DNA of 50,736 bases. It comes from Solirubrobacterales bacterium (GTDB taxonomy: Bacteria > Actinomycetota > Thermoleophilia > Solirubrobacterales > Solirubrobacteraceae). A model generated the notes under the pieces. The model did no database searches and had not been told where the DNA came from. It was given only the letters and a program-made list of their open reading frames with translations. Shown piece after piece: positions 17,241-25,444 of the stretch (position 1 is the first letter of the stretch; each line of letters starts with the position of its first letter). The stretch is from NCBI GenBank assembly GCA_026392255.1, contig JAPLCJ010000050.1, positions 1 to 50,736 of the forward strand, read 5' to 3'. Position numbers and translations under genes: made by a program.

Positions 17241-18626
17241 TCACTTACCTTTCAGTGTCGTCCCGTCGCTGACAGCGGCCTTGCCGACGCCCCCAGAATT
17301 GACTGTCATAGCTCCCTCGACCACAACCCCGTGGCCAAAGAGCACGTCACCTTCAACCTTGAGCGAATCGCAGTTGATCAAGGACGGTGGTCCTGCCGGG
17401 AAATGGTCCTCGAAGTCGGCAAGCAGTTTGTAATGCTCTCCATCTAGATCCACGACAGGCGGCCTTCCCTCACGCCGGGGGTCCAGCACCACATGGGAAT
17501 CAGGGGTAAGTACATAAGCGTCCGACCTAACGGCAAGAAGGTCCCCGGTCGTCTTCACAGGTGCGAAGCGCGAACGTGGAACGCGCAGCGCTTGCGCGCC
17601 TTCGAAGAGTGCGATCGCAGCGCCCATCGCGGACTCAAGCTGAATCACCTCGGGTGAGCTTGGATCCGTTGGGTCAACGGTCTTGTGGTTGACAATCATC
17701 GGCAGATCGAGCACCCCTTCGCCCACATCAAGCGCCTCGGTAAGCGCGTCCAGATCAACCCAAAGGGAGTTCGTGTTGAAGTACCTGTGACGCTCGATGT
17801 CTTGGAATGCGTCCAAGTCTGCATCAGCTGTCTGGGCGACCTCGCGCAAGACCAACCCACCCCCGGGAAGTCTCGCAAGATGTCCGCCTTTGCGGTCAGC
17901 GGCCGTGCGGTCGGCAACCTCCATCAGGAACGGAATCTCCTCTGACGCAAACCAGTTCAAGATCCGCTCGTCAAGTACCGCGCCAAGGTTGTCCGCGTTA
18001 GAGACAAACGCGTAGCGATAGCCCTCGGCTCTGAGCTCTTGAAGGGTGCCTGAGGTGACTAGGGCCGCATAGAGGTCCCCGTGTCCCGGCGGTGCCCACT
18101 CCAGCTCGGGGTCAGGTGCCCATTCGACTGGCACGAGACTCCCCGCGTGCAGCTTAGGGACGCGGTTCTGGAGAAAGTCCAGCCGAACCCCCTCGGAGGC
18201 AAGCTCGGGGTAGGCGCCCAGGGCAGCCAGTGTGTCGGCCCGCGTCGCAAAACTGTTCATCAGGACAAGGGGAAGGCGTGCATCTGTCGCCTCCCTCAGA
18301 GCGAGCACCTGACGGGCGACAATGTCAAGGAACGACAGTCCGTCCTTGGCCTCAATCAAGGACTTTGCCTTGGTCATGCCCATGCCGGTCCCAAGGCCAC
18401 CGTTGAGCTTGACCACAACCGTCTTAGCGAGGGCCTCGTGATTTTCAACAGCGGGAAGATCCTCCGCATCAGTGATCTCAGCTATCGGCTCAATTGAATC
18501 CTCTGCAATCAGCCCTTGCTGGCCCTCAGCAAGCTGGTGGTGGAATCTGACGAAGGACTCGACCACAGCCGGTCCAGCACCGTCGGATTCAAGCTTTTGC
18601 CTCGCGGCTAGAAATGCGGCGTCCAC
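17241..18626 (-). CDS. UTP-glucose-1-phosphate uridylyltransferase, UDPGP family
   Basis: The protein carries the UDPGP-family signature VVVKLNGGLGTGMGMTKAKS, the nucleotide-binding loop of eukaryotic-type UDP-glucose pyrophosphorylases. It also has FNTNSLWVDLDAL and EQL-type segments and a C-terminal beta-helical part. It is unrelated to the short GalU family. It makes UDP-glucose, which could supply the UDP-glucose dehydrogenase encoded at 24-25 kb. The GTG at 18626 lies 10 bases after the upstream gene and gives 461 residues. An ATG at 18713 would add 29 residues inside the end of the upstream gene. The start is uncertain but the product is not. Other substrates such as UDP-GlcNAc are possible within the family. 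Confidence 0.9.
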   Translation of the reverse strand: MDAAFLAARQKLESDGAGPAVVESFVRFHHQLAEGQQGLIAEDSIEPIAEITDAEDLPAVENHEALAKTVVVKLNGGLGTGMGMTKAKSLIEAKDGLSFLDIVARQVLALREATDARLPLVLMNSFATRADTLAALGAYPELASEGVRLDFLQNRVPKLHAGSLVPVEWAPDPELEWAPPGHGDLYAALVTSGTLQELRAEGYRYAFVSNADNLGAVLDERILNWFASEEIPFLMEVADRTAADRKGGHLARLPGGGLVLREVAQTADADLDAFQDIERHRYFNTNSLWVDLDALTEALDVGEGVLDLPMIVNHKTVDPTDPSSPEVIQLESAMGAAIALFEGAQALRVPRSRFAPVKTTGDLLAVRSDAYVLTPDSHVVLDPRREGRPPVVDLDGEHYKLLADFEDHFPAGPPSLINCDSLKVEGDVLFGHGVVVEGAMTVNSGGVGKAAVSDGTTLKGK

Positions 18627-18636
18627 AGAACCGATG

Positions 18637-19905
18637 CTATTGGGCGGAAGCGTCGGGTCGCCATGAATGACGGTAGACCCGCTGATCCTCAGTGAGGCTG
18701 TCGATCTCAACACCCATCGAGGCGAGCTTCAGACCGGCGACCTCCTCATCAATTTCGCTCGGCACAGGCTGCACGCCTGGCGCCAGCCGATCCCCACCCG
18801 CGAGCCGCGCGGCAGTCAGGGCTTGCGTCGCAAAAGACATATCCATTACCGAAGCAGGGTGGCCTTCTGCTGCGGCAAGGTTGACCACGCGCCCGCCTGC
18901 GATCAAGTTCAGCTTGTTTCCACCAAGGCTGTACTGCTCGACAAGTGGTCGCGCTTCAAGGGCCGTCCCAGCAGCCTTGCGGAGAGCAGCGATGTCGATC
19001 TCCACATCAAAATGGCCGGCATTGGCAAGGACCGCCCCATCCTTCATCAGCTTGAAGTGCGCTTCGCCCAGCACACCGACGCTCCCCGTCACTGTGATGA
19101 AGACATCACCACGAGCTGCTGCTGAGAGAGCTGGAAGGACTTCAAACCCATCCATGCGAGCCTCAAGCGCGCGCATCGAGTCAACCTCACAAACGATGAC
19201 CGTCGCACCGGCTCCTGCGGCTCTAAGAGCAATGCCCTTACCTGTCCACCCATATCCAAGAACAACGAGGACCCGACCGGCGAGCAGGATGTTGGTCGCC
19301 CGCAGGATCCCGTCAAGAGCGGACTGGCCTGTTCCGTAGCGGTCATTGAAGGCCCGCTCCGTCCCAGCCTCATTGACAGCAATAACCGGACACAGCAAGG
19401 CCCCGGCAGCCTCCATGGCGCGGAGGCTGACGATCCCCGTCGTGGTCTCCTCGGTGCCGCCGAGCAAACGGCCCGCAGCATCGGAGTCCCGAGAATGGAG
19501 GACGGTCACAAGGTCCGCGCCATCGTCAAGGGTGATCACCGGTCCCGTGTCAAGAACTCGCCCCAGATGCTGGGCGTAGTCGGCAACACTCTCGCCATGG
19601 TGTGCAAATACCGCCACGGAATGGTTTGCGACTAAAGCCGCTGCCACGTTGTCTTGTGTGGAGTAAGGATTTGCTGCGCACAGTGCAACCTCGGCGCCCC
19701 CGGCAACAAGTGCCCGCATCAGGTTTGCTGTCTCCGCTGTCACATGCAGACAAGCGCCAACTCGCAATCCCTTCAGTGGCTTGTCCTTGGCGAATCGCTC
19801 GCGGATTGATCGGAGGACGGGCATCTGACCATCCGCCCATTCGATTCTCGACTCGCCTACTGGCGAGAGGGACGGATCTGCGATGTCATGGTCGAGGGTG
19901 CTCAT
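18637..19905 (-). CDS. Divergent S-adenosylhomocysteinase-like protein with altered active site
   Basis: This 422-residue protein is a short, archaeal/Thermotoga-type relative of adenosylhomocysteinase. It has substrate-site LHVTAET, DDGADL, EETTTG and the NAD-binding loop VLGYGWTGKG, and lacks the roughly 40-residue insertion and the KPDHYRY tail of its neighbour. Where active enzymes read (T)K-x-x-F-D-N, it reads TERAFND. By human numbering Lys186 is Glu, Asp190 is Asn and Asn191 is Asp. These residues act on the ribose 3'-OH, so normal hydrolase activity is doubtful. It may bind another nucleoside thioether, or regulate or complex with the true enzyme. The ATG at 19905 was preferred to a GTG at 19926. 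It lies 65 bases after ahcY. Confidence 0.88.
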   Translation of the reverse strand: MSTLDHDIADPSLSPVGESRIEWADGQMPVLRSIRERFAKDKPLKGLRVGACLHVTAETANLMRALVAGGAEVALCAANPYSTQDNVAAALVANHSVAVFAHHGESVADYAQHLGRVLDTGPVITLDDGADLVTVLHSRDSDAAGRLLGGTEETTTGIVSLRAMEAAGALLCPVIAVNEAGTERAFNDRYGTGQSALDGILRATNILLAGRVLVVLGYGWTGKGIALRAAGAGATVIVCEVDSMRALEARMDGFEVLPALSAAARGDVFITVTGSVGVLGEAHFKLMKDGAVLANAGHFDVEIDIAALRKAAGTALEARPLVEQYSLGGNKLNLIAGGRVVNLAAAEGHPASVMDMSFATQALTAARLAGGDRLAPGVQPVPSEIDEEVAGLKLASMGVEIDSLTEDQRVYRHSWRPDASAQ

Positions 19906-19970
19906 GGGAAAGGAAACGGGGCCCACCGCTAATTCAAGCGATGAGCCCCGTGTTCAAGCCTTCGTGCTGC

Positions 19971-21425
19971 TTAGTAGCGGTAGTGGTCTGGCTTGTATGG
20001 CCCTTCGACCGGAACGCCGATGTAGGCAGCCTGCTCTGATGTCAACTCGGTCAGCACTGCGCCGACTGCGTCGAGGTGGAGGCGGGCAACCTTCTCGTCA
20101 AGGTGCTTAGGAAGCACGTAGACCTTGCGCTCGTAATCGCTGTTCTTGCCAAAGAGCTCGATCTGAGCCATCACCTGGTTGGTGAATGAAGCGCTCATCA
20201 CGAAGCTCGGATGACCTGTCGCGTTACCGAGGTTCAGCAGTCGACCCTCCGAAAGGACGATCACGGAGTGACCGTCAGCGAAAATCCACTCGTCAACCTG
20301 TGGCTTGATCGTGCGGCGCTGAATTCCATCGGTCTCAGCAAGGCCAGTCATGTCGATCTCATTGTCAAAGTGACCAATGTTGCCGACGATTGCCTGGTGC
20401 TTCATCCGTGCCATGTCCTCGGCGCTGATGAGGTCCTTATTGCCGGTGGTCGTGATGAATACATCGGCCTTTTCGACCATGTTCTCCATCGTGTTGACCT
20501 CGTACCCCTGCATTGCTGCCTGGAGTGCGCAGATCGGATCGACCTCAGTGACAACGACCTTGGCGCCTTGGACTCGAAGTGACTCAGCTGAGCCCTTGCC
20601 CACGTCACCGAAGCCCAAGACCACACAGGTCTTACCGGCGAGCATGACGTCAACGGCACGGTTGATGCCGTCTACAAGCGAGTGACGGCAACCGTAAAGG
20701 TTGTCGAACTTGCTCTTCGTGACGGAGTCATTGACGTTGATCGCTGGGAACAGAAGGTCATTGGTCTCTGCCAGCTGGTAGAGACGGTTGACGCCCGTGG
20801 TGGTCTCCTCAGTTACACCCATCACGCCTTCGGAGATCTTGGTGTAGCGCTGACCGTCTTCTGCGACTGAACGCTGAAGCAGGCCAAGGAACACTTGGAA
20901 CTCTTCTGACTCGGCGCCGGCTGGGTCTGGAACTGCCCCGGCCTTCTCGTACTCGGCACCCTTGTGGACGAGCATGGTTGCGTCGCCACCGTCGTCGAGG
21001 ATCATGTTGGGGCCGCCACCGTCAGGCCAACGCACTACCTGCTCAGTGCACCACCAGTACTCCTCAAGGTTCTCGCCCTTCCATGCGTAACAAGGGACGC
21101 CCTGGGGATCGTCAACGGTTCCGTTCTTACCGACCACAACAGCAGCAGCTGCGTGGTCCTGCGTTGAGAAGATGTTGCATGATGCCCAACGGACTTCGGC
21201 GCCAAGGGCGACGAGTGTCTCGATCAGCACTGCAGTCTGGATCGTCATGTGGAGTGAACCCGTGATGCGGGCACCCTTGAGTGGCTGTGTTGGGCCGAAC
21301 TCTTCACGGAGTGACATCAGGCCTGGCATCTCGTGCTCGGCAAGACGCATCTCGTTACGGCCGTACTCGGCCAGTGATAGATCGGCGACCTTGTAATCGT
21401 CGGTCAGTGGGACTGTTGCGCTCAT
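19971..21425 (-). CDS. ahcY: Adenosylhomocysteinase
   Basis: At 484 residues this is the long bacterial/eukaryotic type. It has [13 protein letters not shown], the insertion around residues 115-155 ([19 protein letters not shown]), [19 protein letters not shown] and a full catalytic set in [19 protein letters not shown]. The NAD loop is GFGDVGKG and the C-terminus ends KPDHYRY. It reversibly splits S-adenosylhomocysteine, the product inhibitor of methyltransferases, into adenosine and homocysteine. AGGAATAGGAAAAC precedes the ATG as ribosome binding region. A MerR-type gene lies just upstream in the same direction. Confidence 0.97.
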   Translation of the reverse strand: MSATVPLTDDYKVADLSLAEYGRNEMRLAEHEMPGLMSLREEFGPTQPLKGARITGSLHMTIQTAVLIETLVALGAEVRWASCNIFSTQDHAAAAVVVGKNGTVDDPQGVPCYAWKGENLEEYWWCTEQVVRWPDGGGPNMILDDGGDATMLVHKGAEYEKAGAVPDPAGAESEEFQVFLGLLQRSVAEDGQRYTKISEGVMGVTEETTTGVNRLYQLAETNDLLFPAINVNDSVTKSKFDNLYGCRHSLVDGINRAVDVMLAGKTCVVLGFGDVGKGSAESLRVQGAKVVVTEVDPICALQAAMQGYEVNTMENMVEKADVFITTTGNKDLISAEDMARMKHQAIVGNIGHFDNEIDMTGLAETDGIQRRTIKPQVDEWIFADGHSVIVLSEGRLLNLGNATGHPSFVMSASFTNQVMAQIELFGKNSDYERKVYVLPKHLDEKVARLHLDAVGAVLTELTSEQAAYIGVPVEGPYKPDHYRY

Positions 21426-21492
21426 GTTTTCCTATTCCTTCGTTTGGTTTCCATTTTCAAAGCTACGTGTAAGGCGTGAAGTCTCTGTTGCT

Positions 21493-21513
21493 GGTTCGCG
21501 TCTGGACGCGACC
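21493..21513 (-). promoter_or_regulatory. Hairpin in the ahcY leader
   Basis: Between the MerR gene and ahcY, GGTCGCGT and ACGCGAACC can pair (one bulged base, short loop). The element sits about 70 bases before the ahcY start. It has no T tract and does not show the conserved core of known SAH riboswitches. It might be a processing or operator element. Confidence 0.25.
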
Positions 21514-21534
21514 TTCCTGCTGTTGGGCCGCTGG

Positions 21535-21900
21535 TCAGCTCGCGCCACCGGCGAGCGCGAGCAAACGCTCGTGCTTGTCCTGCTCAAAGCGGAGCCAATC
21601 CGCTGTGTCTGCGACTCCTTCTGGCGGGGCGATCGGGGCGTCAAGCCAACCCTCGACGGCACTCTGCAAGTCAGGCTGCGAACGCATCCGCTGGGCAAAA
21701 CCAACGTCGGAGATCTCGATCTCCTGGCTGTCCAGAAGGTTGCGCAAGGTGCGCAGGCGTTGCAGTTCCCCTGGGCCGTAGATCCGGTAGTCGGACGCTG
21801 TGCGTGGCGGAGTAACGAGGCCAGTGGACTCCAGATAACGCAGCATCCTTGGGGACCAGCCCGTCGTTGCCGCTGCTTGGTTAATTGTCAGTCCGTCCAT
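21535..21900 (-). CDS. MerR-family transcriptional regulator
   Basis: The 121-residue protein has an N-terminal winged-helix domain of MerR type: LTINQAAATTGWSPRMLRYLESTGLVTPPRTASDYRIYGPGELQRL. A short helical dimerisation part and an acidic C-terminus follow. There is no Cys-rich metal site and no large effector domain, so the ligand is unknown. It is encoded 109 bases upstream of ahcY in the same direction, and about 80 bases follow the preceding isomerase-gene region. A role in controlling the SAM/SAH cycle genes is plausible from position alone. Confidence 0.85.
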   Translation of the reverse strand: MDGLTINQAAATTGWSPRMLRYLESTGLVTPPRTASDYRIYGPGELQRLRTLRNLLDSQEIEISDVGFAQRMRSQPDLQSAVEGWLDAPIAPPEGVADTADWLRFEQDKHERLLALAGGAS

Positions 21901-21980
21901 TACGAGCGGAACCTTACCACGCCTCTGTCAGGGTTGTGGCAGTTGTGGGGAATGTGGCCGAAAGCCACTCCTCAACCTTC

Positions 21981-23030
21981 TCACGCCTGTGAGAGCCTCG
22001 CCTTGAGCTCGTCGATTGCCTTTACAGGCGTCGGGTCCACTCCGCGCTGAATCGCCAGGTAATACGCGAGGAAGTCACCAAGCAGAACAAGAGAGAGAAT
22101 TCGCTCGATCCGCGTCTCACCGCGGGTCTCAACCCGATGAACAGGGACACCAGCTTGTGCAACAAGCTCCGCCGTTATGTCAAGCCGGGCACGCTCACGG
22201 GGATGGCTATCACTGTCACCCAAGACCACGAGCGCAAACTTCCCTAGCTCTTGCGCCCCGGCCCAGCCGACGATCTCGTTGTGATCAGCCTCGGGCAGCT
22301 CGGAGTTGAAGGCGGGAATCTCAGCGTCCTCGTTGATCTGCGTCTTCCAGCGGTAGGCGATGGCTGCCGTGGCGTCGGCCCCGATGATGACGGGAATACG
22401 GCCTTCAAGCGCACGGGCCAGCTCACGCGCCTCACCATCGTCTGATCCGCTAGGACCCCATTCAGCAGCAAGCGGCTCCATATGAGCAGCAGCGACGTCA
22501 ATCTCAGTGTGGATACGGTCCGCTGCTCCGCAGAGCGCGGCAACCTCAAGCGAGGCAACCAACGTGTAACCAATCGCAGAGCGTGGCTGAAGTGCCGCCG
22601 GCATCGGGATGACTGGGACATTCTCAGCCCGCGCCAACTCAGCTAGCGGTCCGCCTGTTGTAGCAACGATGCGCCTCGCGCCAATGACTCCGGCTGCCTC
22701 AAACGCAGCGAGTGTCTCCTCGGTGGTACCTGAGTAGGAGGAGCACAACACGGTGGTCTCAGAGGATGTCCACGACGGAAGCATGTAGCCGCGGCTGACC
22801 GCGACAGGCCGGCTGGCTCGATCGCCAAGAACCGCATCGGCAAGCATTCCGCCCGCAGCGGATCCGCCCATACCGGCGACGATCAGTCCGGCGGGGCTGT
22901 CTACCGGCTCAATCGCAGCAGATTCGACACGCCAGAGAGCATCACGGATGTGGTCAGGCATCGCGGCTATATCTGCCGCCATGTTGCTTGCATCCAGTGA
23001 CTGGGTTGCTTGGAGACTCAGGTCGCCCAT
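21981..23030 (-). CDS. Bifunctional phosphoglucose/phosphomannose isomerase
   Basis: The 349-residue protein has two SIS sugar-isomerase domains. The first contains GMGGSAAGG and SYSGTTEETLAAFEAA. The catalytic region near the second domain has the ADHNEIVGW motif diagnostic of bifunctional PGI/PMI enzymes known from archaea and actinobacteria. It interconverts fructose-6-phosphate with glucose-6-phosphate or mannose-6-phosphate. Its start follows the nucleotidyltransferase stop by one base, so the two are made together and may supply a mannose- or glucose-derived nucleotide sugar. Confidence 0.93.
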   Translation of the reverse strand: MGDLSLQATQSLDASNMAADIAAMPDHIRDALWRVESAAIEPVDSPAGLIVAGMGGSAAGGMLADAVLGDRASRPVAVSRGYMLPSWTSSETTVLCSSYSGTTEETLAAFEAAGVIGARRIVATTGGPLAELARAENVPVIPMPAALQPRSAIGYTLVASLEVAALCGAADRIHTEIDVAAAHMEPLAAEWGPSGSDDGEARELARALEGRIPVIIGADATAAIAYRWKTQINEDAEIPAFNSELPEADHNEIVGWAGAQELGKFALVVLGDSDSHPRERARLDITAELVAQAGVPVHRVETRGETRIERILSLVLLGDFLAYYLAIQRGVDPTPVKAIDELKARLSQA

Positions 23031-23031
23031 G

Positions 23032-24108
23032 TCAGCTCACCTCAGGGGCAACTCTGGCCCCAGGTTCAAGCGTTGTGCCCGCAGGAACAGTTGCGCCTTC
23101 GCCGATGACCACATCAGGGCCAGCGGTGACGTTGTCCCCGATCTTTGCGTTGGAAGCAATCACTGTGCCTGTGATCTTCGCACCTGCGCCGACGGTGACA
23201 CCTGCAAGCAGGACCGAGTCCGTAATTTCCGCGCCCTCGCCGATGACGCCACCGGCACCAATGACAGCCCGAGGACCGACTGAAGCGCCCGCGGCAACCT
23301 TGACCTCGTCGTCCAACCAGGCTGGTCCGTTGACGTCACCATGCACTTCACAGTCGAAACCCAAGCTCACGCCGCCAGCACCCCCGTCAAGGCCCGTGCC
23401 GCCACCAAGCGTGCCATCGAGCAGATCCCAGTGAGCCTCCAAGTAGCGCTCTGGCGTTCCAATGTCTAGCCAGTATCCGGAGACCTCAATCGCATGCAGT
23501 CCATTACCGGTCAAGGAGGGAAATACCTCGCGCTCGATGGAAACGTTCTGCTCCGGGGTAATGCCATCTAGGACACGCTTCTCGATCACGTACACGCCGG
23601 CGTTGACCAAATTGGTTGGAGCTTCGTCGCGAGGAGGCTTCTCGATGAAGGCCTCAACGCTTCCGTCATCCGCAGTGACGACAACACCGAAAGCAGAAGG
23701 GTCCTCCACCGCAATCAGACCGATCGTGGCTGCAGCCCCCGTCTTCTCATGGTGAGCTAGGAGCGGAGCAAGGTCAAGGTCAGCGAGGATGTCCCCGTTA
23801 AAGACAAGGAATCGGTCATTCAGAAGGGACTCCGCCTCCTTAATGGCTCCGCCCGTGCCACGCGGCTCGGGCTCCTCGACATACCTCAGGCGTACACCCA
23901 GACTTGTGCCGTCGCCGGCAACCTCCCGGATGCCGGCAGCCATGTGGCCGCAGGCGAGAATTACGTCGTCAACACCGAAGCGCTTGAGCCAGTCAGCCAT
24001 GTGCACGAGGTGAGGTCGGTCGAGAATCGGTACGACTGGCTTGGGCACAGTCGAGGTCAGTGGCCGAAGCCGCGTCCCCTCACCGCCAGCGAGTATCAGC
24101 GCCTGCAT
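23032..24108 (-). CDS. Sugar-1-phosphate nucleotidyltransferase with hexapeptide beta-helix
   Basis: The start was set at the ATG at 24108, giving MQALILAGGEGTRLRPLT, the nucleotide-binding signature of NTP_transferase enzymes. The frame extends further upstream but those codons overlap the end of the dehydrogenase gene and look unlike a protein. The first about 235 residues form the transferase domain (FNGDILADLDLAPLL). The last about 110 are hexapeptide repeats of a left-handed beta helix. This fits mannose-1-phosphate guanylyltransferase or glucose-1-phosphate thymidylyltransferase-like enzymes of 358 residues. The neighbouring phosphomannose isomerase favours GDP-mannose, but the base specificity cannot be proved from sequence. 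Confidence 0.88.
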   Translation of the reverse strand: MQALILAGGEGTRLRPLTSTVPKPVVPILDRPHLVHMADWLKRFGVDDVILACGHMAAGIREVAGDGTSLGVRLRYVEEPEPRGTGGAIKEAESLLNDRFLVFNGDILADLDLAPLLAHHEKTGAAATIGLIAVEDPSAFGVVVTADDGSVEAFIEKPPRDEAPTNLVNAGVYVIEKRVLDGITPEQNVSIEREVFPSLTGNGLHAIEVSGYWLDIGTPERYLEAHWDLLDGTLGGGTGLDGGAGGVSLGFDCEVHGDVNGPAWLDDEVKVAAGASVGPRAVIGAGGVIGEGAEITDSVLLAGVTVGAGAKITGTVIASNAKIGDNVTAGPDVVIGEGATVPAGTTLEPGARVAPEVS

Positions 24109-24115
24109 GACGAGG

Positions 24116-25411
24116 TCAGGCTGAGTCGCCGCCGCGACCCACACCTTCGTAGCCAAGTCCAGCGGCTCGAACGGCGTCGGGGTCGAGGTGGTTGCGGCCG
24201 TCGATGACAGTCTTGCCACGCATGGCAGCCGCGGCATCAACCCAGTTGATATCTCTGAACTCAGGCCACTCAGTTACAAGGACAACCGCGTCAGCACCAT
24301 CGATTGCTTCCATGGCCGTTGCAGTCATGTCAACCCCACTTAAGAGTGTCTTGGCGGCTTCCTCAGCGATCGGATCAAACGCACTCACATCTGCTCCGGC
24401 CGCCTGAAGCCTGGCTGCCAGTACAAGCGAAGACGCCTCACGCATGTCGTCCGTGTCTGGCTTAAACGCAAGTCCTAGAAGAGCCACCTTCTTGCCGACA
24501 AGGCTGCCGAGATGTTTCTCGAGCTTGGCAACAACGCGACGCTTCTGGAGTTCATTGACCTCGATCACCGAGTTCAGCAGCTGAAAGTGGTAGCCGGAGT
24601 TGCCAGCAAGTTGCTTCAGGGCAGAGACATCCTTGGGGAAACACGATCCTCCGAAGCCAATGCCGGGACGCAGGAAGGAGGCGCCAATGCGCTCGTCGTA
24701 GCCCATGCCCTGAGCGACCTCGACCACATCTGCGCCAGTCTCTTCACAGACGTTGGCGATCTCGTTGATGAACGAGATCTTCGTCGCGAGGAAAGCATTA
24801 CTCGCAAGCTTGACCATCTCGGCAGAGGCAATGTCAGTGCGCAGGATCGGCGCATTGAGCGGCGCGTAGAGCTCAGACACTGCATCGCCAGCCCAGTCAC
24901 CGTCATCACCGATGACAACTCGGTCCGGTGCCAGGAAGTCCTTCAGCGCCGTGCCCTCCTTTAGGAACTCAGGACAAGAGACATACGAGAATCCCTTGCC
25001 CGACTCAGCAAACTTACGCTTGACGGTCACCCCGGTTCCGACTGGAACCGTGCTCTTCATCACGAGGGCGTGAGCATCGCTGGCTGGCATCGCGTCGACA
25101 ACGGCATTTACCGCAGAGAGGTCAGCGTCCCCGGAATGGGTGGGCGGCGTGCCCACTGCCACGAAGAGCAGTCGCGCTGCCTCAAGAGCAGGAGCAAGGT
25201 CGGTGGTGAAGTGAAGACGGTCTGCGTTGCGAGCGAGAACTTCATCAAGGCCGGGCTCGTGAATTGGGACCTCACCAGCCTTAAGGCGCTCAATCTTTGC
25301 CGCATCAATGTCAACGCACCAAACATCGCTGCCGAGCTCGGCAAATCCAGCTGCTGTCACAAGCCCGACATAGCCGGTCCCGATGACTCCGATTGGTTCT
25401 CTGTCAGCCAT
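24116..25411 (-). CDS. UDP-glucose/GDP-mannose-type sugar-nucleotide dehydrogenase
   Basis: The 431-residue protein begins with the NAD fold IGVIGTGYVGLVTAAGFAE. It contains the catalytic Cys in GIGFGGSCFPKDVSAL and the C-terminal UDP-binding domain (GLAFKPDTDDMREASS). This is the UDP-glucose 6-dehydrogenase pattern, oxidising UDP-glucose twice to UDP-glucuronate for envelope polysaccharide. The UDP-glucose could come from the pyrophosphorylase encoded at 17.2-18.6 kb. Seven bases separate it from the nucleotidyltransferase gene and 33 from the LCP gene upstream. Confidence 0.93.
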   Translation of the reverse strand: MADREPIGVIGTGYVGLVTAAGFAELGSDVWCVDIDAAKIERLKAGEVPIHEPGLDEVLARNADRLHFTTDLAPALEAARLLFVAVGTPPTHSGDADLSAVNAVVDAMPASDAHALVMKSTVPVGTGVTVKRKFAESGKGFSYVSCPEFLKEGTALKDFLAPDRVVIGDDGDWAGDAVSELYAPLNAPILRTDIASAEMVKLASNAFLATKISFINEIANVCEETGADVVEVAQGMGYDERIGASFLRPGIGFGGSCFPKDVSALKQLAGNSGYHFQLLNSVIEVNELQKRRVVAKLEKHLGSLVGKKVALLGLAFKPDTDDMREASSLVLAARLQAAGADVSAFDPIAEEAAKTLLSGVDMTATAMEAIDGADAVVLVTEWPEFRDINWVDAAAAMRGKTVIDGRNHLDPDAVRAAGLGYEGVGRGGDSA

Positions 25412-25444
25412 TAGAAGAGGGTTAGGCTAGCGGTCCACGAGGCT

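Noticed and set aside
21426-21534. SAH riboswitch before ahcY
   Set aside because: The leader lacks the conserved core of the known SAH riboswitch family; only a simple hairpin is visible.
24109-24240. N-terminal extension of the sugar nucleotidyltransferase into the dehydrogenase gene
   Set aside because: The family signature starts at the ATG at 24108; the extension overlaps the neighbouring 3' end by about 125 bases.
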